Positions 46,829-55,165 of a stretch of 64,000 nt of DNA are shown one piece after another. The translations under genes and the position numbers were made by a program. Origin of the DNA: Rhizobium esperanzae (GTDB lineage: Bacteria; Pseudomonadota; Alphaproteobacteria; Rhizobiales; Rhizobiaceae); the NCBI RefSeq assembly GCF_014197615.1, contig NZ_JACIFY010000005.1:248001-312000 (forward strand), in the 5' to 3' direction. Every line of letters begins with the position of its first letter. Positions within the stretch are counted from its first letter, which is position 1. The notes beneath the pieces are model-generated. The model did no database searches. It worked only from the letters and a program-made list of their open reading frames with translations, and was not told where the DNA came from.

Positions 46829-48106
46829 ATGGAGAAACGCCGTTTTGCCCTGATCGGCACCGGAAACCGCGGTACCACCATGTGGGGCAAGGACCTGCTT
46901 GCCGGCTGGCGCGAACATGTCGACCTCACCGCCATCGTCGAGAAGAATTCGCTGCGAGGCGAGCGCGCCCGCAACATGATCGGCAGCAATGCGCCGCTTT
47001 ACGACAATATCGACTCCATGCTCGCCGAGCAGAAGCCGGATCTCGCCATCGTCTGCACGCCCGACCATACGCATGACGATATCATCGTGCGGGCGCTGGA
47101 ATCCGGCATCGACGTCATCACCGAAAAGCCGATGACCACCTCGATCGAGAAAATTCGCCGGATTCTCGACGCCGAAAAGCGTACCGGCCGCCGGGTCGAC
47201 GTCTCCTTCAACTACCGCTATGCGCCGACGGCCGCCAAGATCAAGGAGCTGCTGAATGCCGGCGAGATCGGCCGGGTGACTTCAGTCGATTTTCACTGGT
47301 ATCTCAACACCAAGCACGGCGCCGATTATTTCCGCCGCTGGCATGCCTATACGGAAAATTCCGGCAGCCTGTTCGTTCACAAGGCCACCCACCATTTCGA
47401 TCTGCTGAACTGGTATCTCGACAGCGATCCGGAAGCCGTCACCTCGTTTGCCGACCTGCAGAACTACGGCCGCAAGGGCCCGTTCCGCGGCCCCCGCTGC
47501 AAGCTCTGTCCGCATACGCATGAATGCGACTACTATCTCGATCTCGAAAAGGATCCCTTCCTCGATCAACTCTATGAAGACCCCTCCGAGATCGACGGCT
47601 ATTTCCGCGACGGCTGCGTTTTCCGCGAAGACATCGACATTCCCGATACGATGGTCGTTTCCATCCGCTACCGGAACAACGTCCATGTCTCCTATTCGCT
47701 GAATACCTTCCAGCCGATCGAGGGCCATCACCTGGCCTTCAACGGAACGAAAGGCCGTATCGAAATCCGCCAGTATGAGGCTCAGCCCTGGGAAGAGCCG
47801 AAGCAGGATACGATCCTGCTCATCCGTAATTTCCCGAACGGCAGGGAGGCCGTGGAGCGCATCGTCGTGCCGCATTTCACCGGCGGCCATTACGGCGGCG
47901 ACGACCGGATGCGCAACATGATCTTCAAGCCCGATATGGAAGACCGGCTTGGCCAGCGTGCCGGCACGCGGGCGGGCGCCATGTCGGTACTCTGCGGCAT
48001 TGCCGCGCTGACGAGTTCGCGCACCGGCAAGGTGGTCGAGATTGCAGAGCTGATGCCCGAGCTTGCCAATGACGGTTCGCCCAATTCCTTGAGAACACCG
48101 CGCTGA
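46829..48106 (+). CDS. Gfo/Idh/MocA family oxidoreductase with Cys cluster
   Basis: The 425-aa protein has the Rossmann start FALIGTGNRGTTMWG, IDVITEKPMTT near 95 and KATHHFDLLNWYLDS near 192. An insertion at about 220-235 holds CKLCPHTHEC (Cys224, Cys227, Cys233 and two His), a possible metal site not found in typical members. Last gene of the operon. It is longer than the other two Gfo/Idh enzymes here (357 and 382 aa). Confidence 0.87.
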   Translation: MEKRRFALIGTGNRGTTMWGKDLLAGWREHVDLTAIVEKNSLRGERARNMIGSNAPLYDNIDSMLAEQKPDLAIVCTPDHTHDDIIVRALESGIDVITEKPMTTSIEKIRRILDAEKRTGRRVDVSFNYRYAPTAAKIKELLNAGEIGRVTSVDFHWYLNTKHGADYFRRWHAYTENSGSLFVHKATHHFDLLNWYLDSDPEAVTSFADLQNYGRKGPFRGPRCKLCPHTHECDYYLDLEKDPFLDQLYEDPSEIDGYFRDGCVFREDIDIPDTMVVSIRYRNNVHVSYSLNTFQPIEGHHLAFNGTKGRIEIRQYEAQPWEEPKQDTILLIRNFPNGREAVERIVVPHFTGGHYGGDDRMRNMIFKPDMEDRLGQRAGTRAGAMSVLCGIAALTSSRTGKVVEIAELMPELANDGSPNSLRTPR

Positions 48107-48127
48107 CCGCAGGGCCGGCGCGACGCC

Positions 48128-49138
48128 TCAGGCGATGTTTTCGAGATTTTCGCGGCTGATCCGGTAGAGCAGCGGCCGGCCGGTCACAAAACGCTCGACC
48201 TCATCCGCCGCCATCGCGCCGAGACGCGCCCGTTCCAGGCCGATGGCGCCGGCAATGTGCGGCGTCAGGAAAACATTGGGCAGATCGTAGAAAACCGAAC
48301 CCGCGTCTGGAATCTCCGGATCGGTCACATCGATAACAGCATCGATGCGGCCGGTCTTCAGCTCCGAAAGCAGAGCGGCTTCATCGATGAGGATGCCGCG
48401 CGCGGTATTGATGAGCGTCGCCCCGTCCTTCATCAGCGACAGTCTTCGCGCATCGATCATATGCTGCGTCGAGGGTAGTGACGGCGCATGCAGGGAAACG
48501 ATATCGGCTCGCCGCATCAATTCGTCGAGGTCGACCTTCTCCGCTCCCAATCCGGCGGCCTCGGCGGCATCGAGCATGGGATCGAACAGCAGCAGCCTGT
48601 AATCGAAGGGTTTCAAGAGTTCGATCACCCGCCTGCCGATGCGCGAGGCGCCGACGATGCCGAGAGTGCGGCCATAATTGCCGATCGCTTCGCGCTGCAT
48701 CGGATAGGTCCGGTCGCGGTTGCGGTCGGCGACATAGAGATCGCGGAAACGGAAGGCGCGTTTGCCGGCGAAGAGGATCGCGGCAAGCGTGAATTCGGCG
48801 ACGGGCACGGCATTGGCTTCGGCCGCGTGGCTGACCGCGATGCCGGTTTCGAAGATGGCGTCATCAATGATGCCCTTCACCGTGCCCGCCGCATGGACGA
48901 CGAGCCGAAGCCGTGGCGCGGCAGCGGGAATCTCAGGCCCGACATAGGGCGCACCCCAGCCGGTGATCAGGATTTCGGCTTCCGAAAGCAGACGCCTTGC
49001 TCGCGCATCGTCCAACCGCTGCAGCGGCTCGGAATCGAGCAGGCGGCCGATAGCATCGAGCCGGCGCAGGGTCTCATCGGGCAGGACATGCTCCGTGCGC
49101 GACGGCTCCATGGCAAGGACGATGGCAGGACGGCTCAT
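48128..49138 (-). CDS. D-2-hydroxyacid dehydrogenase family protein
   Basis: The 336-aa protein has the family layout: N-terminal catalytic part with EILITGWGAPYVG, Rossmann motif LGIVGASRIGRRV (GxSxxG form near 145-160), active-site Arg in LINTARGILID, Glu in DVTDPE, and His in FLTPHIAGAIG. Such enzymes reduce 2-keto acids, so it may act late in the sugar pathway. Its start overlaps the DUF2264 stop by 4 bases (ATGA). Confidence 0.88.
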   Translation of the reverse strand: MSRPAIVLAMEPSRTEHVLPDETLRRLDAIGRLLDSEPLQRLDDARARRLLSEAEILITGWGAPYVGPEIPAAAPRLRLVVHAAGTVKGIIDDAIFETGIAVSHAAEANAVPVAEFTLAAILFAGKRAFRFRDLYVADRNRDRTYPMQREAIGNYGRTLGIVGASRIGRRVIELLKPFDYRLLLFDPMLDAAEAAGLGAEKVDLDELMRRADIVSLHAPSLPSTQHMIDARRLSLMKDGATLINTARGILIDEAALLSELKTGRIDAVIDVTDPEIPDAGSVFYDLPNVFLTPHIAGAIGLERARLGAMAADEVERFVTGRPLLYRISRENLENIA

Positions 49139-51015
49139 GGCATCTGCCCCGGCGCTTCGATGGCGCTGACGGTCACGCCCTTTTCCCGCACCAGGGCCTC
49201 CAGTGCCGCGAGGTTCGGTGCCTGCGGCGGCCGTGTCCAGGCCGACGAGACGGCGGCGGGATCGTCGAGCGCCAGCACCGTCGTCACCAGAATGGTCTCG
49301 CCGGCCGGAATCTGACCGCGCAGCTGCGGCACAATGGTCTTGGCGACGATCACATTGGTGTTGGGCTGGGCCTTTTGCGCCAGCCCCGTGCGTTTGACCG
49401 AGGAACCGAGATCGAGAATGCCGCTGAAATCGGCTTGACCGATCGCATAGGCCGCCCCCTCCGAAGCCGACAGCCGATCCTGCTCGAAGTCGCGGCGACC
49501 GATGGCAAAGCCGCCTTCGGCAATCCGCAGCGGCCGGCCCGAGCTGATCCGGTGGAGGCGGATATGCCAGGGGGCGGCGGGCACGAGCCAGGTTTCGACT
49601 TCGACATCGGGGAAGGGCGACCATCTCGAATGAAGCACATCACCCGCGAGCCGGGCTTCCGCATTCGTTTCACGCACGCGGTAGTGCAGGCCGTCATCGC
49701 TGAAGGCCAGCATGGAATCGAAGGCGGCCAGCGCAAAGCCGCGTTCATCGGACTCGACGCTGAAGCCGTACCGGGCCGAATATGCGAATTTCGCGTATTT
49801 TTCGGTGCCGAAACGCATCTGCAGGTTTTCCTGGCCTGACGACAGCGCCACGACATCGCCGCCCGCCGGCATGAGAACCATGCCGGGATGACGCTGAGGG
49901 ATGGCAGAGGATGTCGGTTCCGGCGCCTTTTCCTCGGCGGTCCAGAAGGGATGATCCTCGGCGACCGCCAGCGGCAGGAAGGCCTTGAGCGCCCAGTAGG
50001 GCGAGCCAGCGGAATTGTAGCTCTCCGACATCAAGAGGTTCGGGTAGCCGAAACCGATCGAGAGAACACCGTCGCGATCGGCGATCGGCTTGTCCCTCCA
50101 CCAGCGCAAATGCTGCAGGCAGAGATGCTTGACCTCGCCCCAGGGCAGAGCCTCGAGATCGGCAAAGGCGAGCGCCGACCAGAAGCCGGCGCAGGCGAAA
50201 CGATAGGTCAGGCTGCGGCCGAAGGGGATCGTCGCGCCGTCGGCGGCAAACCAGTGGCGGAAATCCCGGGCAAAGAGGACCGCCCGCTCGCGGTAAAGTT
50301 TGGCGTAATCGTCGTCGACGAGCTTCGAATAGATCAGCCCATAGAAATGCATGGCGAAGGGAATGTAGTGGTCGATACGGCGCACGTTTCCGTCGCGATA
50401 CCAGCCGTCGCCGATATAGAAGCCTTCGAGTTCCTGCAGATATTGCCGCGTCAGGCTGCGGTCGAAATCGACGCCGAGACGGTCGAGCGCGATATCGACG
50501 AAGATGCGGAAGAATTTCCAGTTGTTGTCGGCATAGTCGAACTGCCTGGCATGTTTGAGATAGGCGACGACATTGCTGCGGGCGGGCGCGTCGAGCGGTT
50601 CCCAGATCTTTTCCGGCACCAGCGCCAGGGCGAAACTGAGAGCGGCAAGCTCGACCATGCGCTGATCGCGGCCATTGACCGTTCCCCAATATTCGGGATG
50701 GGCGGGATCGGTGCCGTTTGCGAGGCCTTCGGCAAAACGATGCCAGTGGGCGAAGTCGCCACCGCCGGCGCCGAGCGGCGCCAGTCCCCAGAGCGGGCGG
50801 GCGAAACCTTCGAGATCGGCTGCCGCCCGGTCGAAATGGGCGGCGGCGCCATTGAGCCTGACGCGGGCATTGCCTTTCGAAAAACAGGCAAGCAGCGGAT
50901 CGAAGAGCGCGAGCAGGGCACGGCTCATATCGGCGCGGCTTTCCAGCGGATTGCCTGCAAGCGGGTTGGCGCTGGCGGGATCATAGGTCATGGCGTCACT
51001 CACGGGTTTCAGCAT
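49135..51015 (-). CDS. DUF2264 domain protein, probable carbohydrate-active enzyme
   Basis: The 626-aa cytosolic protein (no signal peptide) matches DUF2264: PLWGLAPLGAGGGDF, NNWKFFRIFVDIAL, GWYRDGN, RIDHYIPFAMHFYGLIY, and the C-terminal beta-rich part from about 380. The N-terminal half looks like an (alpha/alpha)6 barrel as in lyases and glycosidases of uronic acid polymers. Substrate unknown. GGGAGGGA precedes ATG 51015, which overlaps the lacI 3' end by 20 bases; ATG 50991 is a second choice. Confidence 0.85.
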   Translation of the reverse strand: MLKPVSDAMTYDPASANPLAGNPLESRADMSRALLALFDPLLACFSKGNARVRLNGAAAHFDRAAADLEGFARPLWGLAPLGAGGGDFAHWHRFAEGLANGTDPAHPEYWGTVNGRDQRMVELAALSFALALVPEKIWEPLDAPARSNVVAYLKHARQFDYADNNWKFFRIFVDIALDRLGVDFDRSLTRQYLQELEGFYIGDGWYRDGNVRRIDHYIPFAMHFYGLIYSKLVDDDYAKLYRERAVLFARDFRHWFAADGATIPFGRSLTYRFACAGFWSALAFADLEALPWGEVKHLCLQHLRWWRDKPIADRDGVLSIGFGYPNLLMSESYNSAGSPYWALKAFLPLAVAEDHPFWTAEEKAPEPTSSAIPQRHPGMVLMPAGGDVVALSSGQENLQMRFGTEKYAKFAYSARYGFSVESDERGFALAAFDSMLAFSDDGLHYRVRETNAEARLAGDVLHSRWSPFPDVEVETWLVPAAPWHIRLHRISSGRPLRIAEGGFAIGRRDFEQDRLSASEGAAYAIGQADFSGILDLGSSVKRTGLAQKAQPNTNVIVAKTIVPQLRGQIPAGETILVTTVLALDDPAAVSSAWTRPPQAPNLAALEALVREKGVTVSAIEAPGQMP

Positions 51016-52045
51016 TCGGAACGGTCCCTCCCGGAACGGGAAGAACGGCCTGGCAGATGTGGCGCGCCGGCGCCGTCCTGTTGCGGAAACGGGACAGCAT
51101 CAGCGAGACGGCCTCGCGCCCGAGGGCGGCGCGATCGACACGCATGGTGGAAAGCTGCGGATTGGTCATCAGCGCGCAGGGCAGATCGTCGAAGCCGACG
51201 ATCGCAAAATCCTCCGGCACCCGCAGGCCGGCCTCCGTGACGGCCTCGAGCACGCCGACGGCGATGAAATCATTCATGCAGAAGGCGGCGGTAAAGCCGG
51301 CATTCTCGGCAAGGATCGCGGCCATGCGTTCATGAGCCTCGCCGCTGGCGCTGCCCTGCAGCGCCATGGACACGAAACGGCCCTCGGCGCCGGGGGTGGC
51401 GGCGATCGCCGCCTCGAAACCGCGGATGCGCTCCCGGATCGTCTGGCGGTGGGAACCGCTCAAATGCAGAATTCGGCGATGGCCGGCCTGTGTCAGCCGG
51501 CTGGTCGCCTGATAGGCGCCGAAGAAATTGGCCGGCGAAACCCCGTCGAACTGCATCCTCGGATCGGTGCCGTTGACCAGCACGGTCGGCGTTCTATTGT
51601 GCTGCAGCCAGTCGCGCAGCATCTCGTTCGGATCGATGCCGACGAGAAAGAGACCTTCGGCGGCGGCGGCCTGCATATAATCGCGCACGGCGTCCGGCGT
51701 GATGCGATCCTCGCGAACCATCCGGATTTCGAAGGGCATGCCTGCTTCGGCCGCTCCGGCCCGCAGCCCCTCGACGATCGTTTCATAGAAGACGCTGAGA
51801 CCGCCGGTGACGCCGTCGCTGGCAATCAGTGCCAGTCCCCCGGCAACGGTTTCCGAAGCCGGTTTGACCGGATAGCCGTGCCCGGCGGCCACCTTCAATA
51901 TCTGACGGCGCACGGTTTCGCTGATACCCGGTTCGTTGGCGAGCACACGCGACACCGTGGAGACGGAGACGCCGGCCAGTGTGGCAATATCGGCCTGGCG
52001 CGGCCGTTTGATTTTCTGGTCTTGTTTGGTTTTCTGATCGCTCAT
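50996..52045 (-). CDS. LacI-family regulator
   Basis: The 349-aa protein has the LacI helix-turn-helix (ADIATLAGVSVSTVSRVLANEPG, about 18-40), the hinge helix region near 45-60 and a periplasmic-binding-protein-like ligand domain (LALIASDGVTGGLS, FAIVGFDDLPCALMTNP). ATG 52045 is preferred over TTG 52051. It is divergent from the orphan binding protein with palindromes between, and precedes DUF2264 and the hydroxyacid dehydrogenase in one transcript. Confidence 0.92.
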   Translation of the reverse strand: MSDQKTKQDQKIKRPRQADIATLAGVSVSTVSRVLANEPGISETVRRQILKVAAGHGYPVKPASETVAGGLALIASDGVTGGLSVFYETIVEGLRAGAAEAGMPFEIRMVREDRITPDAVRDYMQAAAAEGLFLVGIDPNEMLRDWLQHNRTPTVLVNGTDPRMQFDGVSPANFFGAYQATSRLTQAGHRRILHLSGSHRQTIRERIRGFEAAIAATPGAEGRFVSMALQGSASGEAHERMAAILAENAGFTAAFCMNDFIAVGVLEAVTEAGLRVPEDFAIVGFDDLPCALMTNPQLSTMRVDRAALGREAVSLMLSRFRNRTAPARHICQAVLPVPGGTVPNAETRE

Positions 52046-52054
52046 AGGCAAACA

Positions 52055-52100
52055 TTATGCAAATTATGCAAATTTGCAAGATAATCGTTATTTCTTGCAA
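52055..52100. promoter_or_regulatory. LacI-type operators between lacI and the orphan binding-protein gene
   Basis: TGCAAATTTGCA (52067-52078) is a perfect palindrome, preceded by the direct repeat ATTATGCAAA. TTGCAAGA (about 52075-52082) and TCTTGCAA (about 52092-52099) form a second inverted repeat with an AT-rich centre. Central palindromes like these are typical LacI-family sites. Confidence 0.6.
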
Positions 52101-52189
52101 TAATTATTTTTTTGCGTACTCTTCTCGTCGAAATGCCCGCCAACGCCATTGGAGGATGGCAGCAGGCATATTGGGACAAGGAGGATATC

Positions 52190-53476
52190 ATGCAGGTCAA
52201 TCGCCGTTCATTCCTGATGGGGTCAGCGAGTGCCGCCGCCGGCCTCGCCTTCGGCGCAGGAAATGCCTTTCCGGCCCTTGCCGCGGACACGTCGCTGCGC
52301 GCCATGTGGTGGGGGTCCAACGACCGCGCCAAGCGTACGCTCGACGTCGCCAAGCTCTATCAGTCGAAAACGCCTGGCGTCACGATCGTCGGTGAATCGC
52401 TTTCCGGCGACGGCTACTGGACGAAACTCGCAACACAGATGGCCGGCCGCTCGGTTGCCGACGTCTTCCAGCTCGAGCCGGGAACGATCTCCGACTATTC
52501 CAAGCGCGGCGCCTGCCTGCCGCTCGATGAATTCGTCCCTTCGACGCTGAAGGTCGGCAGCTTCGGCGCCGACATGCTGAAGCTGACCACCGTCGACGGC
52601 AAGCTCTATGGCGTCGGCCTCGGCCTAAACTCCTTCTCGATGTTCTTCGACACGGTCGAATTCGAAAAGGCAGGCATTCCGCTGCCGACGCCCGATCTCA
52701 CCTGGGAGGACTATGCCAAGCTCGCCGTCGAGCTCGCCAAGTCCTCCGGCAAGGGCGGTGGTCCCTATGCGGCGCGTTACAATTATGTGTTCGATGCCTG
52801 GCTGCGCCAGCGTGGCAAGAGCCTCTTTGCCAAGGAAAGCGTCGGGCTCGGCTTCACGGCCGACGACGCCACGGAATGGTTCGACTACTGGGAGAAGCTG
52901 CGCAAGGCAGGCGGCACCGTTGCGGCCGACGTGCAGACGCTCGATCAGAACACCATCGACACCAACTGCCTCGGTCTCGGCAAATCGGTGATCGGCATGG
53001 CCTATTCCAACCAGATGATCGGCTATCAGCTGATCATCAAGAACAAGCTCGGCATCACCATGCTGCCGCGCGAAAAGAAGGGCGGCCCCTCCGGCCACTA
53101 CTATCGTCCGGCGCTGATCTGGAGCGTCGGCGCCACGACGAAGAACGGCGAAGCGGCCGCGAAATTCATCGACTTCTTCGTCAACGATGTCGAGGCCGGC
53201 AAGATTCTCGGCGTCGAACGCGGCGTGCCGATGTCGCCGATGGTGCGCGAAGCCATCCTGCCGCAGCTCAACCCGACGGAGCAGGAAACGGTCAAATACG
53301 TCAATCTTCTCAAGGATCAGGTCGGCGAATATCCGCCGCCGGTGCCGATGGGCGCAACCCAGTTCGACCAGCGCGTGCTGCGCCCGATCTGCGACGAACT
53401 CGCCTTCGAACGGATTTCGCCGGCCGATGCGGCGACCCGGTTGATCGAAGAGGGTAAGGCGACGATCAAGGGATGA
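52190..53476 (+). CDS. Orphan extracellular sugar-binding protein (paralogue)
   Basis: The 428-aa protein starts at ATG 52190 after AAGGAGGA, has a twin-arginine signal (VNRRSFLMGSASAAAGLAFG, cleavage after ALA near 34), and the family 1 binding fold: LRAMWWGSNDRAKRT, LYQSKTPGV, DVFQLEPGTI, DGKLYGVGLGLNS. It aligns along its length with the protein at 41316-42602. No permease or ATPase genes adjoin it, so it may deliver a related ligand to the importer at 37-42 kb. Confidence 0.9.
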   Translation: MQVNRRSFLMGSASAAAGLAFGAGNAFPALAADTSLRAMWWGSNDRAKRTLDVAKLYQSKTPGVTIVGESLSGDGYWTKLATQMAGRSVADVFQLEPGTISDYSKRGACLPLDEFVPSTLKVGSFGADMLKLTTVDGKLYGVGLGLNSFSMFFDTVEFEKAGIPLPTPDLTWEDYAKLAVELAKSSGKGGGPYAARYNYVFDAWLRQRGKSLFAKESVGLGFTADDATEWFDYWEKLRKAGGTVAADVQTLDQNTIDTNCLGLGKSVIGMAYSNQMIGYQLIIKNKLGITMLPREKKGGPSGHYYRPALIWSVGATTKNGEAAAKFIDFFVNDVEAGKILGVERGVPMSPMVREAILPQLNPTEQETVKYVNLLKDQVGEYPPPVPMGATQFDQRVLRPICDELAFERISPADAATRLIEEGKATIKG

Positions 53477-53528
53477 TCGATCGCCTGACATAAGAGGAGA
53501 GGCCCGCAAAACCCCGGCGGGCCTCTCT

Positions 53529-53628
53529 ATAGAGCGTTTCCGTTTTCCCAGAGTCTCGAAAACGCTCTATCTCTTTGTTTTCACGCAATTCCTAACGCAA
53601 ACGCTATACAATTTTGCGGGAATTGCGT
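53529..53628. repeat. Rhizobial ~100-bp intergenic double-hairpin element, copy 2
   Basis: First hairpin: ATAGAGCGTTT (53529-53539) with AAACGCTCTAT (53560-53570). Then CTCTTT. Second hairpin: ACGCAATTCC (53583-53592) with GGAATTGCGT (53619-53628). It lies between the convergent binding-protein and GH26-like genes. Layout, size and the AGAGCG...CGCTCTAYCTCTTT core match copy 1 at 26395-26495. Confidence 0.75.
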
Positions 53629-53632
53629 GGCG

Positions 53633-54604
53633 TCAGTTGGCCGCCGGGCTCTCGACCACGCGCCAGTCGGGCCGGCCGAGATCGAACGGCCAGGCATGCA
53701 CGTCGCGGTCGTTGAAATAGACGACTTCCTGCAGGTTCGGGAAAGCGCTCTGCTTCAGCGTCGCGGTTTCCATCCAGGGCTTCATATAGGCGTCGCCGCC
53801 CTGGTAGCCGAGTTCCGCCACCCAGATGGGCTTGCCATAGCCGGCGACGAGATCATAGCCCTGCTTCAGCGCTTCGGAGAATGTCCGGTGCCGGTTATGG
53901 GCGAGCTCATCGTAGCGCTCCAGCCCGAAGACCGAGAGCCCGACGAGGTCGACATAGTCGTCACCGGGATAATAATCCTGCAGGCCCGGCTCGCCCTTCG
54001 GCGACCACATGACCCGGGTGCCGGGCGCCTCCTGGCGGACGATGTCCATCATCCGCCTATAGGCCGCGATATAGTCCTGCGGATTCCAGCCGGCCCAGGA
54101 GAACCGGCCGGATTTGTCTTCCATCTCCTGTCCCCAGCGGACGATCACCGGGCTTTTCAGCTGAGATATCATCTGTGCGATCGCCCGCATGTTGACATCG
54201 TAGCCGCCGCGCAGAACCTTTGCGCGAAGCTGGGCGGAGGTCAGCCGCCACTCGACATCCCAGGACCACGGCTCGATGGTGATCAGCAGGTTGCGGCCCC
54301 TCGCCAGCGCGTAGGCATCGGCGACGCGCAGCGTTTCCAGATCGACGTCTTCCCAGGGCAGGAACAGGTGTTCCGTCGCGACATTTGCCTGCGCGCCGAA
54401 ATCGCCGTTCGGATCGTAAGCGCCGAACTTGATGCCGTCGGCATGAACGACCGGACGTTTGTCGATGATCGTCCGCACGCTCGCCGCCGGGTTCGGGACA
54501 ATGCCTGCATATTGCATCTCGCTTCGGCTCGGCAGATCCGCGACCGACAGCAGCAGCAGCGCTATCGCAGCGGTCGAGAGGTTCTTTTTGATCAGCTTCT
54601 TCAT
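53633..54604 (-). CDS. Exported GH26-like glycoside hydrolase
   Basis: The 323-aa protein has a signal peptide (LSTAAIALLLLSVADLPSRS) and a GH26-type barrel: ITIEPWSWD, acid/base Glu in PVIVRWGQEMED near 158, YIAAYRRMMDIVR, VMWSPKG, and nucleophile Glu in PIWVAELGYQGG near 260. GH26 enzymes are mostly beta-mannanases or xylanases. As the last gene of the polysaccharide operon it may trim or release the polymer. Substrate inferred only from family. Confidence 0.78.
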   Translation of the reverse strand: MKKLIKKNLSTAAIALLLLSVADLPSRSEMQYAGIVPNPAASVRTIIDKRPVVHADGIKFGAYDPNGDFGAQANVATEHLFLPWEDVDLETLRVADAYALARGRNLLITIEPWSWDVEWRLTSAQLRAKVLRGGYDVNMRAIAQMISQLKSPVIVRWGQEMEDKSGRFSWAGWNPQDYIAAYRRMMDIVRQEAPGTRVMWSPKGEPGLQDYYPGDDYVDLVGLSVFGLERYDELAHNRHRTFSEALKQGYDLVAGYGKPIWVAELGYQGGDAYMKPWMETATLKQSAFPNLQEVVYFNDRDVHAWPFDLGRPDWRVVESPAAN

Positions 54605-54624
54605 GGCTCGCCCTCCTTTTCGGG

Positions 54625-55131
54625 CTACTCCTGGCTCAGCAGGACCTGCTTCAGTTCGCGCGCCTTCGCGCTCACGGTATCCACAGGAATGAGCTTGCGG
54701 AATTCGTCGTCATCACGCGCCTTTGCATGGCGGAAGACGTACCAGTTGCCGTCCGGCTGGCGCCGCTGATAGATCGTGTTGCCGAGCTTCTGGTGACCGA
54801 AACAGGTGCTGGCGCGGGCCGCGCCCTCGGCATTGGTCCAGGTGGCGCGCATGCAGAGCTGGCCGAGATCGTCGACCACCCATCTGCCTTCGGCGAAAGA
54901 CTGCTTGCCCTTGTCGCTGGTCCAGGCGACGAAGCGCCGGCCCTCGTCGAAGAAATGGCCGCCGCCGGTGCCCCAGGTCCAGGTCCTGTCGCCATACATC
55001 CGATAGAGCTCATAGGCGCTGAGCGGCGTCGGTGCCTTCGTTCCCGCCGCCTCGGCACCGTTCGCTGCCACGGGCAGACACAGGCTGAGGGCAAGGGCTG
55101 CCCCATACAATCTCGATCCGATACGCATCAC
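54625..55131 (-). CDS. DUF995-domain exported protein
   Basis: The 168-aa protein has a signal peptide (MMRIGSRLYGAALALSLCLPVAANG) and the DUF995 pattern: PLSAYELYRMYGDRTWTWGTGGGHFF, FVAWTSDKG, GRWVVDDLGQLCMRATW and VFRHAKARDDDEF. The family is found mainly in Rhizobiales beside envelope genes and may be lipocalin-like; function is unknown. It lies 20 bases before the hydrolase gene and 34 bases after the glycosyltransferase stop. Confidence 0.82.
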   Translation of the reverse strand: MMRIGSRLYGAALALSLCLPVAANGAEAAGTKAPTPLSAYELYRMYGDRTWTWGTGGGHFFDEGRRFVAWTSDKGKQSFAEGRWVVDDLGQLCMRATWTNAEGAARASTCFGHQKLGNTIYQRRQPDGNWYVFRHAKARDDDEFRKLIPVDTVSAKARELKQVLLSQE

Positions 55132-55165
55132 GTCCTCCTACTCGATACTTGCCGGTTCCGCCGGC

